A stretch of 64,000 bases of DNA from Amnibacterium setariae (GTDB lineage: Bacteria > Actinomycetota > Actinomycetes > Actinomycetales > Microbacteriaceae): contig NZ_QXTG01000001.1 of the NCBI RefSeq assembly GCF_003581425.1, forward strand, positions 186,001-250,000, in the 5' to 3' direction. Each line of letters opens with the position of its first letter. The stretch's first letter is position 1. The translations under genes and the position numbers were made by a program. Shown piece after piece: positions 6,673-19,255 of this stretch. The notes beneath the pieces are model-generated. The model did no database searches. It was not told where the DNA came from and saw nothing but the letters and a program-made list of their open reading frames with translations.

Positions 6673-9600
6673 ATGAGCGGAACCGTCATGGAGACCGGCC
6701 CGGCGTCGAGCCCGGCGTCGTCGATCGGCGAGGTGGAGGCGCTCGTGCGCCGCTGGCTCGCGCAGGCGGCGGACGCGCCCACCGACCCGGCGGCCGCGCG
6801 CCTCGCCGGCGTGCTGCGCGATCCCAAGGGCCTGGCCTTCACTGTCGGGTTCGTCGACGGCGTCGTGCGCCCGGAGGACCTCCGCGCCGCCGCGCACCGG
6901 CTCGCGCAGCTCGCGCCCGACGTGCCCCGCTTCCTCCCCCTCCCCCTGCGTCTCGCGGTCCGCCTCGGCGGCCTCACCGCGCCGCTGCTGCCCTGGATCG
7001 TCGTGCCCGCGGCGCGGATCGCGCTGCGCCGCATGGTCGACCACCTCGTCATCGACGCCACGCCCGCACGACTCGGCCGGGCGATCGCGCGCATCCGCTC
7101 CCGCGGGGTGCGGCTCAACCTCAACCTCCTCGGCGAGGCCGTGCTCGGGCAGAAGGAGGCGGACCGGCGCCTGGCCGGGACGCTCGCGCTCATCGAGCGC
7201 CCCGACGTCGACTACGTGTCGATCAAGGTGTCCGCCGCGGTCGCGCCCCACGCGGTCTGGGCCTTCGACGCCGCGGTCGACGACGTCGTCGCCCGCCTCA
7301 CCCCGCTCTACGAGGCCGCGCGCCGGACCGGCACCTTCATCAACCTCGACATGGAGGAGTACAAGGACCTCGACCTCACGATCGCGGTCTTCCAGCGGAT
7401 CCTCGACGCCCCGCGGTTCACGGACTACCGCGCGGGGATCGTGCTCCAGGCGTACCTGCCGGACGCCCTCTCGGCGATGATGCGGCTGCAGGAGTGGAGC
7501 GCCGCACGGCGGGCCCGGGGCGGTGCGCCGATCAAGGTCCGGCTCGTCAAGGGCGCGAACCTCCCGATGGAGCGGGTCGAGGCCGCGATCCACGACTGGC
7601 CGCTCGCCACCTGGCACGAGAAGGTCGAGAGCGACACCAACTACAAGCGCGTCCTCGACTGGGCGCTGACGCCCGAGCACACCGACGCCGTGCAGCTCGG
7701 CGTCGCCGGCCACAACCTGTTCGACGTCGCCCACGCCTGGCTGCTCGCCGGCGAACGGAGCGTCCGCGACGCCGTCGAGTTCGAGATGCTGCTCGGCATG
7801 GCCACGGGCCAGGCCGAGGCGGTCCGGCAGGACGTGGGCGGCCTGCTCGTCTACACGCCGGTCGTCCACCCGCGCGAGTTCGACGTGGCGATCGCCTACC
7901 TCGTCCGCCGCCTCGAGGAGGGCGCGAGCGAGGACAACTTCATGTCGAGCGTGTTCGACCTCGCGAGCAGCGAGCGCCTCTTCACCCGCGAGCGCGACCG
8001 TTTCGCGGCGTCGATGGCGGCCCTCGACGCCGCCGTGCCCCCGTCGCACCGCGTGCCCCGCGTAGTGGCCGCGACCCCGCCGGACGCGCCGTTCCGCAAC
8101 GCCGTCGACACGGACCCGGCCGTGCCCGAGCACCGCGCCTGGGCGGCGGAGGTGCTGGAGCGAGCCGCACGGTCCGACGAGGGCGTCGCGACCCTCGAGC
8201 AGCACACCGTCGTCGACGAGCAGGTGCTCGACCGCCTGCTCGGCGAGACCGCCGAGGCCGGCCGTGCCTGGGGCGCGCGCCCCGCCGCCGAGCGGGCCGC
8301 GGTGCTGCAGCGCGCGGGCGACGCCCTCGAGGCCGCACGCGGCAGGCTCATCGAGGTCATGGCGAGCGAGGCCGCCAAGACGTTCGACCAGGCGGACCCC
8401 GAGGTGAGCGAGGCGATCGACTTCGCCCGCTACTACGCCGAGCGGGCCCGCGAGCTCGACCACGTCGACGGCGCGCGCTTCGAGCCCGCCGCACTCACGC
8501 TGGTCACCCCGCCCTGGAACTTCCCCGTCGCCATCCCGGCCGGCGGCGTGCTCGCCGCCCTCGCCGCGGGCAGCGGCGTGGTGCTGAAGCCCGCTGGCCC
8601 GGCGAGCCGGTGCGGTGCGGTGCTCGCCGAGGTGCTCTGGTCCGCCGGGGTCCCGCAGGACGTGCTGACCCTCCTCCAGGTCGACGAGGAGACCCTCGGG
8701 CGCCGGCTCGTGGCGGACCCGCGCATCGACCGCGTCGTGCTGACCGGCGCGTGGGAGACCGCGCGGCTCTTCCGCGACTTCCGGCACGACCTCCCCGTGC
8801 TCGCGGAGACCAGCGGCAAGAACGCGATGGTCGTCACCCCCTCCGCGGACCTGGACCTCGCCGTGAAGGAGCTCGTGGCGAGCGCCTTCGGCCACGCGGG
8901 CCAGAAGTGCAGCGCGGCGAGCCTCGCGATCCTGGTCGGCCCGGTCGCGCGGTCGAAGCGGTTCCTCGGCCAGCTCGTCGACGCGGTCTCCTCGCTCGAG
9001 GTCGGCGCGCCCTGGGTCGCGACGACCCGCATGGGCCCGGTGATCGAGCCCGCGAGCGGCAAGCTGCTCGAGGGGCTCACGACCCTCGGCCCCGGCGAGC
9101 GCTGGCTGCTCGAGCCGAAGCGCCTCGACCGCGAGGGGCGGCTCTGGACGCCCGGCATCCGGACCGGCGTGCGCCGCGGCTCCGACTTCCACCGCACCGA
9201 GTACTTCGGCCCGGTCCTCGGCATCATGACGGCGAACGACCTCGACGAGGCGATCGCGATGCAGAACGAGGTCGCCTACGGGCTCACCGCCGGGCTGCAG
9301 TCCCTCGAGCCCGAGGAGATCGGCCGCTGGATCGACCGCGTCGAGGCCGGGAACGTCTACGTGAACCGCGGGACGACCGGGGCGATCGTGGGACGCCAGC
9401 CCTTCGGCGGCTGGAAGCGGTCCTCGGTCGGCGCGGGCACCAAGGCCGGCGGCCCCAACTACCTCGTCGGGCTCGGCACGTGGCACCGCAGCGCGACCGC
9501 GGACACGCCGAGCGCCCGCCTGGAGCCGACCGTCGCCCGCATCGCGCGCGCGGCGGTGGCACTCGGCGACGAGGCCCGCGCCTTCGTCTCCACGGGCGCA

Positions 9601-10077
9601 GCGAGCGACCAGGCCGCGTGGCAGGAGGAGTTCGGCGTCACCCGCGAGCTCGCCGGCCTCGGCGTCGAGCGGAACCTCCTCCGGTACCGCACCGTGCCCG
9701 TCACGGTGCGGATCGCCGCCGACGCGGAGGCGGGCGACGTGCTCCGCGTCCTCGCCGCGGCGACCCGGGCCGGCGGGCCGTTCGAGGTCGTCGCGGAGGA
9801 GCCGCTGCCCGCCCCGCTCGCCGGCGCGCTGAGCGACCTGGGCGTCACGCACCGCATCGAGGCCGCGCCCGTGCTCTCGGGCCGCGTGCGGCTGATCGGG
9901 GGCTCCGCCTCCGCCCTGCTGGACGCCGCCGGGGGCGACCCCGACCTGGCGATCTGGTCCGGCGAGGTCACCGCGGCGGGCCGGATCGAGCTGCTGCCGT
10001 TCCTGCACGAGCAGTCGGTCAGCATCACGGCGCACCGCTTCGGCACGCCGAACGGCCTCACCGACGGCGTCATCTGA
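6673..10077 (+). CDS. putA: Bifunctional proline dehydrogenase / delta-1-pyrroline-5-carboxylate dehydrogenase
   Basis: This 1134-residue enzyme oxidises proline to glutamate in two steps. The FAD-dependent proline dehydrogenase barrel lies at roughly residues 90-430 (RLNLNLLGEAVLGQKEA, YVSIKVSA, NLDMEEYKDLDLT). The NAD-dependent aldehyde dehydrogenase domain covers about 490-960, with PWNFPVAIP, the general base in ETSGKNA (E712) and nucleophile in GHAGQKCSAAS (C746). The C-terminal 170 residues contain a further domain seen in long PutA proteins. There is no N-terminal ribbon-helix-helix, so unlike E. coli PutA it is not its own repressor; the divergent LysR protein is the likely regulator. 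A second in-frame ATG at 6688 is possible. A hairpin follows the stop. Confidence 0.95.
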   Translation: MSGTVMETGPASSPASSIGEVEALVRRWLAQAADAPTDPAAARLAGVLRDPKGLAFTVGFVDGVVRPEDLRAAAHRLAQLAPDVPRFLPLPLRLAVRLGGLTAPLLPWIVVPAARIALRRMVDHLVIDATPARLGRAIARIRSRGVRLNLNLLGEAVLGQKEADRRLAGTLALIERPDVDYVSIKVSAAVAPHAVWAFDAAVDDVVARLTPLYEAARRTGTFINLDMEEYKDLDLTIAVFQRILDAPRFTDYRAGIVLQAYLPDALSAMMRLQEWSAARRARGGAPIKVRLVKGANLPMERVEAAIHDWPLATWHEKVESDTNYKRVLDWALTPEHTDAVQLGVAGHNLFDVAHAWLLAGERSVRDAVEFEMLLGMATGQAEAVRQDVGGLLVYTPVVHPREFDVAIAYLVRRLEEGASEDNFMSSVFDLASSERLFTRERDRFAASMAALDAAVPPSHRVPRVVAATPPDAPFRNAVDTDPAVPEHRAWAAEVLERAARSDEGVATLEQHTVVDEQVLDRLLGETAEAGRAWGARPAAERAAVLQRAGDALEAARGRLIEVMASEAAKTFDQADPEVSEAIDFARYYAERARELDHVDGARFEPAALTLVTPPWNFPVAIPAGGVLAALAAGSGVVLKPAGPASRCGAVLAEVLWSAGVPQDVLTLLQVDEETLGRRLVADPRIDRVVLTGAWETARLFRDFRHDLPVLAETSGKNAMVVTPSADLDLAVKELVASAFGHAGQKCSAASLAILVGPVARSKRFLGQLVDAVSSLEVGAPWVATTRMGPVIEPASGKLLEGLTTLGPGERWLLEPKRLDREGRLWTPGIRTGVRRGSDFHRTEYFGPVLGIMTANDLDEAIAMQNEVAYGLTAGLQSLEPEEIGRWIDRVEAGNVYVNRGTTGAIVGRQPFGGWKRSSVGAGTKAGGPNYLVGLGTWHRSATADTPSARLEPTVARIARAAVALGDEARAFVSTGAASDQAAWQEEFGVTRELAGLGVERNLLRYRTVPVTVRIAADAEAGDVLRVLAAATRAGGPFEVVAEEPLPAPLAGALSDLGVTHRIEAAPVLSGRVRLIGGSASALLDAAGGDPDLAIWSGEVTAAGRIELLPFLHEQSVSITAHRFGTPNGLTDGVI

Positions 10078-10093
10078 CGCCTTCCCCCACCGC

Positions 10094-10132
10094 GCGCCGC
10101 GGCCGGGTCCCTGCGGATCTCGGCCGCGGCGC
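10094..10132 (+). terminator. putA terminator hairpin
   Basis: A perfect 12-bp GC-rich inverted repeat (10094-10105 with 10121-10132) with a 15-nt loop lies 16 bp after the putA stop. Confidence 0.6.
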
Positions 10133-10204
10133 CGCCGTCTCAGGCGCATTCCAGGTCCGAGGACAGAATTCCCCTATCGCTCGCCGACGACAGGGGGTCG
10201 CCCC

Positions 10205-10753
10205 ATGACCGATTCGCTCCTCCAGCAGACGATCACCGCACCGGTCGGGCTGCGGACCCGATGGCGGGACCGTCGGCGGCTGCAGCGGATCGACCGGCTC
10301 GGCGCTCGCCTCGCTCGGATCGACGCCGTCGAGGAGCTGCTCGTCCGCGCGCACGACCGGCTCGCCGCCGGCTGGGTGCAGGACGCCTGGTTCACGACCA
10401 TCGACGAGCAGGGCGTCCGGCTGCACGTCGGCACCCTCCGGGCCCACGACGGCGAGCGCAGCGAAAAGGCCTGCCTCGTCGCCGCGGTCGCCATCGAGGC
10501 CCTGCCGGGCAGCATCACGGGGCCGGTCGGGCAGCGGGCCATCGGCACGCTGTGGAACGTGCTCCACGGCGGCGGTCCCATCGGCGACTGGAGCACCCCG
10601 CCGGGCGTCACGGCCGCGCGCGCCTACGACCTGGTGCGCTGGAACGACGCGGCCGACCGCCGGCAGTCCGACGTGCTCGCGCTGATGGACGCGGGTCGCT
10701 CCGCGCTCGGCCGCACGGGCGACGCGGTCCGCACGGAGCTGGCGCGCGCCTGA
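10205..10753 (+). CDS. Hypothetical protein, 182 aa, possibly DUF6197-like
   Basis: The product is soluble, with a basic N-terminal helix (RTRWRDRRRLQRIDRLGARLARI) and a compact domain containing WVQDAW, CLVAAVAIEAL, WNVLHGG and YDLVRWNDAADR. This pattern, with an early aromatic motif, a Cys-containing helix, and an NDA/W-rich helix, recalls small actinobacterial DUF6197 proteins, but I cannot confirm membership. An AGGGGG-type Shine-Dalgarno precedes the ATG. The gene converges with the SipW-LamG gene; the stops are only a few bases apart (TGA at 10751-10753, opposing stop at 10756). Function is unknown. Confidence 0.65.
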   Translation: MTDSLLQQTITAPVGLRTRWRDRRRLQRIDRLGARLARIDAVEELLVRAHDRLAAGWVQDAWFTTIDEQGVRLHVGTLRAHDGERSEKACLVAAVAIEALPGSITGPVGQRAIGTLWNVLHGGGPIGDWSTPPGVTAARAYDLVRWNDAADRRQSDVLALMDAGRSALGRTGDAVRTELARA

Positions 10754-10755
10754 CC

Positions 10756-12228
10756 TCAGTGCCGGCGGTCGACGATCGCCTGCTGCTCGGTCGTCGTGAG
10801 CACGGCCGAGTACACCTGCGTCTCGTCGAGGTCGCCCGTGAACCACGCCCTGCTGCCCCGGTTCGGGTAGGCCGACGCGATCGTGTCGTAGCCGAGGCGC
10901 CACCACGTGGTGGTGCCGCTGAGCAGCGACAGGTTGACGAGCGACGAGTTCGTCGCCGCCGAACCGACGGGGGTCGTCCCGTCGACGGCCACGGTGCACC
11001 CGGTGGACGCGCTGAAGGTCGCGATCAGCAGGTGCCAGGTCCCGTTGGCGTACCCGCTCGGGCTCCGGCAGGTCATCACGGTCACCACGCCGCCCGCGAC
11101 GACCGCCGTCGGGACACCGATGACGACGGACCCGTTCGAGTCCAGGTACACCACGACGCTGCTCAGCGAGCTGCCGGTCGACCCCTGCCCGCTGTTCCCG
11201 AGGTCGGCGATGACGCCCGAGGCGGTCGAGGTCCGGAACCACGAGGCGATGGTGACGCCGCCGGACGGCATCGTCGAGGAGGTCGGCGAGACGAGCCCGC
11301 TCGCCCCCGCCGTGCCGAGGGTGAGGAACGGCGACGCGTCGGTCGTGCACGTGCCCGCACCGCGCACCACCGTGCCGTAGGTGGAGACGGAGGTGCCGCC
11401 GACGCGGTTCACCGTCGTCGACCCGCTGCTCTCCATGAAGTTGAAGTAGGCCAGTGCGGACGACGGCAGGGTCCCGCGCAGCGGCCAGTCCCAGCAGCCC
11501 GTCACGACGCTCGGACCGTTCGAGGTGGCGTTCGCGAACGAGGCCTGCGCGGGCGCCACGGCCCGGCCGGCCGTCGCGAGCAGGACCAGCACCAGGGTCG
11601 ACGACGCCGCGAGGCGGTGCCGCGCCTGGCGCCGACGCCGGGCCTCCGAGTCGGGAGCGACGTGCCGTCCGGTCAGGAAGCGCCGGTCGAGCAGCGTGCC
11701 GACGGCGAGCAGCACCGCGGCCGTGCCGGTCAGGAGCAGGGGCTGCAGCTGTCCGGTCCGGATCCAGTAGGCGGGCAGCCCCGCGTAGGGGACCCGGAGG
11801 AAGCCGACGCCCTGCACGGCGGAGAAGGGCACCGTGCTCGAGTCGCGGACGTCGTTGGCGTCGCCCTTCGTCGTCAGCACCTGCCCCCGGGCTGCGACCA
11901 GCCGGTGCATCCGGAGGGCCCCGCGCTCGTCCGGGTCGTCGAAGAGCAGCACCTGACCGATGGCGAGGTCCGCGCGCTGCACCGGCTTCGCGACGACCGC
12001 GTCGCCGACCTGGAACCGCGGCTCCATCGAACCGCTCATCACGGTCGTGGCGTGGAGCCCGACGAGGCCGGGCACCACGGTCCACGACGCGAGTGCGACG
12101 CCGGTCAGCAGGAGGCTGCGGCACAGCCCCGCGATGACGACCAGGACCCACCCCGCCGCGGACGGAGCCGGAGCGGGGCGGCCCGCGGACGGACGTCGCC
12201 CTCGGACTAGTTGTTCTGCGCTTCCCAT
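10756..12228 (-). CDS. SipW-type signal peptidase I fused to a LamG-like domain
   Basis: This 490-residue protein joins two parts. Residues about 26-185 are a signal peptidase I of the SipW/ER type: a transmembrane helix, catalytic Ser in VMSGSMEP (S67), the base as His rather than Lys (MHRL, H108), the TKGDAND box (120-126) and a second hydrophobic helix (162-180). A basic stretch and a third hydrophobic helix (207-222) follow, ending in an APAQA-S site that looks like a cleavable signal sequence. The remaining 260 residues, Ser/Thr/Gly-rich with VTIASWFRT, GTWHLLIATF and DLDETQVYSAVL, match a concanavalin-like LamG_3 jelly roll. Its start overlaps the upstream SipW-type substrate gene by 22 bp, so they form one module. 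The fused LamG part is unusual for a processing enzyme. Confidence 0.85.
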   Translation of the reverse strand: MGSAEQLVRGRRPSAGRPAPAPSAAGWVLVVIAGLCRSLLLTGVALASWTVVPGLVGLHATTVMSGSMEPRFQVGDAVVAKPVQRADLAIGQVLLFDDPDERGALRMHRLVAARGQVLTTKGDANDVRDSSTVPFSAVQGVGFLRVPYAGLPAYWIRTGQLQPLLLTGTAAVLLAVGTLLDRRFLTGRHVAPDSEARRRRQARHRLAASSTLVLVLLATAGRAVAPAQASFANATSNGPSVVTGCWDWPLRGTLPSSALAYFNFMESSGSTTVNRVGGTSVSTYGTVVRGAGTCTTDASPFLTLGTAGASGLVSPTSSTMPSGGVTIASWFRTSTASGVIADLGNSGQGSTGSSLSSVVVYLDSNGSVVIGVPTAVVAGGVVTVMTCRSPSGYANGTWHLLIATFSASTGCTVAVDGTTPVGSAATNSSLVNLSLLSGTTTWWRLGYDTIASAYPNRGSRAWFTGDLDETQVYSAVLTTTEQQAIVDRRH

Positions 12229-12806
12229 GTCAGCGCGACGGTGGCGTTCTTGCCCTGCGCGGCGTCCGGCGTGTTCTGGTCCAGCGTCCAGGTGACCCGG
12301 AACACCTTCGACTCGGATGCGGCCCCCGTGGTCGTCCAGTTGGCGCTGTACCCGTTGGCGTAGCTCGTCGCCCCGAGGTTGTTCAAGGTGCCGTTGAAGA
12401 CGTTCGACGTCCCGGACGCCGGGGTGAACCCGGTGCAGGTGCCGAACCCGCCGCCCGTGCCGGTCTCGATCTGCAGGTTGACGTACGGCGCGAGCCCGGT
12501 GCTGGTGACCGCGCCCCAGACCTTCACCGCCGACGGGAGGGACCCGGAGGACGTCACCGTGATGCAGTTGGACGCCGTCTGCCCGGGCTTCACGTTGGCG
12601 TTCGCCGCGGCGGTGAAGAGCGCCGTGCCGGAGTCGTCGTCAGCGAGCTTCACGGAGCCGGAGGTCCAGTTGTTCGACGAGTTGCTCGTCTGCGCGCTGA
12701 AGCTCGAGTACGAGGCCGACATCACGAACGCGCCGCTGCCCACGACCGCGATGCCCGCAGCCGCGAGCGTCGACAGCCGGCTGAACCGTCGCAGAGTCCT
12801 GTGCAC
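12207..12806 (-). CDS. Secreted protein with SipW-cognate signal peptide (TasA/CalY-like)
   Basis: This 199-residue protein starts with a basic n-region and hydrophobic helix (LSTLAAAGIAVVGSGAFVMSA), followed by YSSFSAQTSNSSNNWTSGSV. That helix-then-aromatic/Ser-Asn pattern is typical of substrates cleaved by SipW peptidases, such as TasA and camelysin. The mature part is beta-rich with KLADDDSGTALF and a cysteine pair (NCIT and GTCTG). TasA-like proteins assemble into extracellular fibres or matrix. That role is inferred, not shown. A strong GAGGAG Shine-Dalgarno is followed by the ATG at 12806, and a minus-strand TAGCCT (12851-12846) is a plausible -10 box. The SipW-LamG gene overlaps its end, which argues that the peptidase processes this protein. 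Confidence 0.75.
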   Translation of the reverse strand: MHRTLRRFSRLSTLAAAGIAVVGSGAFVMSASYSSFSAQTSNSSNNWTSGSVKLADDDSGTALFTAAANANVKPGQTASNCITVTSSGSLPSAVKVWGAVTSTGLAPYVNLQIETGTGGGFGTCTGFTPASGTSNVFNGTLNNLGATSYANGYSANWTTTGAASESKVFRVTWTLDQNTPDAAQGKNATVALTWEAQNN

Positions 12807-13146
12807 CGTGTCCTCCTCGTTCCCCCATGAAGCGGTGACGGGGCGAGGCTATGGGGCCGTCCGAGGGGCGCTTCCCCAGGGTCGGTGCACGGAACCGCGT
12901 GCGCGCCGACGGTTCAGCGCGTCGTGGACGTCCTGGGACCGCGATTGCACGCGGCAGCGGACCCGCGTGCACGGAGGAACGTGAGGGGGCCGTCCCCCGG
13001 AGGAGGCGATCGGCGCATCGCGTGCACGACACCCCATTCCGGGACGCAGCGCGCGGCTCGGCGTGTCGGAGCTCGGCCGGCCTCGGCACCGCAGCACGAA
13101 CCATTGCGGCACAACGACGTCCGCCGGATCGGCGGAGCGGGAACGG
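12807..13146. other. Intergenic region upstream of the TasA-like gene
   Basis: About 340 bp without a supported gene. It holds the Shine-Dalgarno and -10-like TAGCCT of the TasA-like gene close to 12806-12851 and several short G/C inverted repeats. No -35 box, tRNA or conserved site is recognised in the rest. Confidence 0.6.
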
Positions 13147-13219
13147 TGGAGACAAGGGGACTCGAACCCCTGACCCCCTGCTTGCAAAGCAGGTGCTCTA
13201 CCAACTGAGCTATGCCCCC
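13147..13219 (-). tRNA. tRNA-Ala(TGC)
   Basis: The minus strand folds as a 73-nt cloverleaf: acceptor GGGGGCA with TGTCTCC plus discriminator A, D arm with AGCTCAGTTGGTAGAGC, anticodon loop TTTGCAA giving anticodon TGC, and T arm GGTTCGAGTCC. CCA is not encoded (CCC follows on the minus strand). Confidence 0.97.
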
Positions 13220-13260
13220 GGAGGGTGAGCCGAGTCTAGGTGACCCGCTCCCACGGAACA

Positions 13261-13288
13261 GGCCCCCGGTCCGTGTGGACCGGGGGCC
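13261..13288 (-). terminator. Terminator between tRNA-Ile and tRNA-Ala
   Basis: A perfect 12-bp stem (13261-13272 with 13277-13288) with a GTGT loop lies 8 bp after the 3' end of tRNA-Ile on the minus strand. It separates the two tRNA transcripts. Confidence 0.8.
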
Positions 13289-13296
13289 TGCGTTCG

Positions 13297-13370
13297 TGGG
13301 GCTACCAGGACTTGAACCTGGGACCTCTTCGTTATCAGCGAAGCGCTCTAACCGCCTGAGCTATAGCCCC
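13297..13370 (-). tRNA. tRNA-Ile(GAT)
   Basis: The minus strand gives a 74-nt cloverleaf with acceptor GGGGCTA paired to TAGCCCC, discriminator A, D arm AGCTCAGGCGGTTAGAGC, anticodon stem-loop CTTCGCTGATAACGAAG with anticodon GAT, and T arm GGTTCAAGTCC. Ile and Ala tRNA genes next to the gyrA end are typical for this region. Confidence 0.97.
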
Positions 13371-13831
13371 GAGTGGGTGGCCCTCGACGGGCCGGCGGGC
13401 CCGATCGGGCCGCAGAAGAGCGTACCAGCCCTCAGCCGTTCTTGAATCCGACGAGGATCCCGCCGGTGATGCGCACCGACAGGTTGTAGAGCACGCACGC
13501 GATCGCGCCGAGCACGGTGCCGACGACGACGTTCAGCGCCGCGATGACGAGCGTGAAGCCCATCACCTGCGCGAAGGAGACGACGTTGCTGACGTTGCTG
13601 TTCGGGTCGCCGGAGACGTCCCGCATCAGCGTCGAGATCTGGTTGAAGACGCCGGTCGACGTCAGCACGGTCCAGATCAGCAGGACCGCCACGAGGATGA
13701 TCACGCCCACCGCGGCCGCGATGAGGAACGAGAACTTCACCGCCGACCAGAAGTCGATGTAGACCAGCTTCAGCCGGACCTGCTTCGTCGGCGCCGCCTT
13801 GGGGGCCCGCTCCGACAGCTTGTCCGCCACG

Positions 13832-16336
<2,505 letters not shown>

Positions 16337-16355
16337 TGAGGGTCCTATCGATCAT

Positions 16356-16448
16356 CCGCTGGTTGAGGAGGCCGTCCAGGGCCGTCTCGAAACCAGTCCG
16401 ACGGAGTGGTTTCGACACGGGCGCGGGGGCGCCCGGCTCAACCAGCGG
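16356..16448. repeat. Palindromic repeat element between gyrB and gyrA
   Basis: The 93-bp element is bounded by perfect 12-bp inverted arms CCGCTGGTTGAG (16356-16367) and CTCAACCAGCGG (16437-16448). Inside, a second near-perfect pair reads CCGTCTCGAAACC and GGTTTCGACACGG. The whole can fold into one long hairpin. Similar GGTTGAG/TCGAAACC palindromes are, as I recall, dispersed in Microbacteriaceae genomes; only one copy is seen in this window. Confidence 0.8.
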
Positions 16449-16461
16449 GGTGAGGGAACGG

Positions 16462-18681
<2,220 letters not shown>

Positions 18682-18775
18682 TCACTCGGCCTCCTCGGCG
18701 ACACGCGGCCGATTCGCCCGTCAGATCGATCTGCGGACCGGTTCCGCCGAGAGCGAGAATCGCGCTCCGGAGGGG

Positions 18776-19255
18776 TCAGCCGTAGGTGTCGCGGGGACCG
18801 CGGCCCTGCACGCTCCGCGGGCCGTGGTTCCAGCTCGGCGTGTTGGGCCCCAGGAAGCGGATCGAATCGACCCCCGCGTCCGGGAAGTCCTTCGCGATCC
18901 GCTCGGCGATCTGGGAGCGCATGAGCGACAGCTGCGTCGCCCACGCGGTCGAGTCGCAGCGCACGAGCAGCACGCCGTCGGCGTAGCCCTCGACCTCCGC
19001 GTGCTTCGCGGTCTCCGCGCCGGCGATCGACCGCCAGGCCGCGGCGAGGTCCGTGCGGGCGAGCGGGGTGCGCCACCCGAGCGAGTCGGTCACGCGGTCG
19101 AGCACGGTCCCGACCGAGAGCGGGTCGCGGCCGGCGGCGAAGGGCGTCGTGCCCGGCCGATCGGCGACGACCCGGCGGCGCGGACGGGACCCGCCGAAGA
19201 CCGAGCGGAGCCGGGTCCACACCCGCTGCGCCTCCGTGCGGGCGTCGTCGGTCAC
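18776..19255 (-). CDS. DUF721 / DciA-like protein
   Basis: The 159-residue protein holds a DUF721 domain (about 50-140): VLDRVTDSLGW, LARTDLAAAWRSIAGAETAKHAEVEGYADGVLLVRCDSTAWATQL and a following helix. DUF721 proteins located between recF and gyrB are related to DciA, the replicative-helicase operator used by bacteria lacking DnaC/DnaI. A role in DnaB loading is inferred from the family. The GTG at 19255 overlaps the recF stop as GTGA. An Arg-rich N-terminal segment precedes the domain. The 199-bp gap after it, before gyrB, carries no gene. Confidence 0.88.
   Translation of the reverse strand: MTDDARTEAQRVWTRLRSVFGGSRPRRRVVADRPGTTPFAAGRDPLSVGTVLDRVTDSLGWRTPLARTDLAAAWRSIAGAETAKHAEVEGYADGVLLVRCDSTAWATQLSLMRSQIAERIAKDFPDAGVDSIRFLGPNTPSWNHGPRSVQGRGPRDTYG

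Noticed and set aside
5710-10149. Long minus-strand open frame through putA
   Set aside because: It runs antisense to putA in GC-rich DNA with Arg/Ala/Gly-rich translation and no family motif; putA and lysR explain the region.
10899-10916. Palindrome around CCACCACGTGGTGG
   Set aside because: It lies in the SipW-LamG coding sequence (Thr-Thr-Trp-Trp codons) and does not match parS or a known operator well enough.
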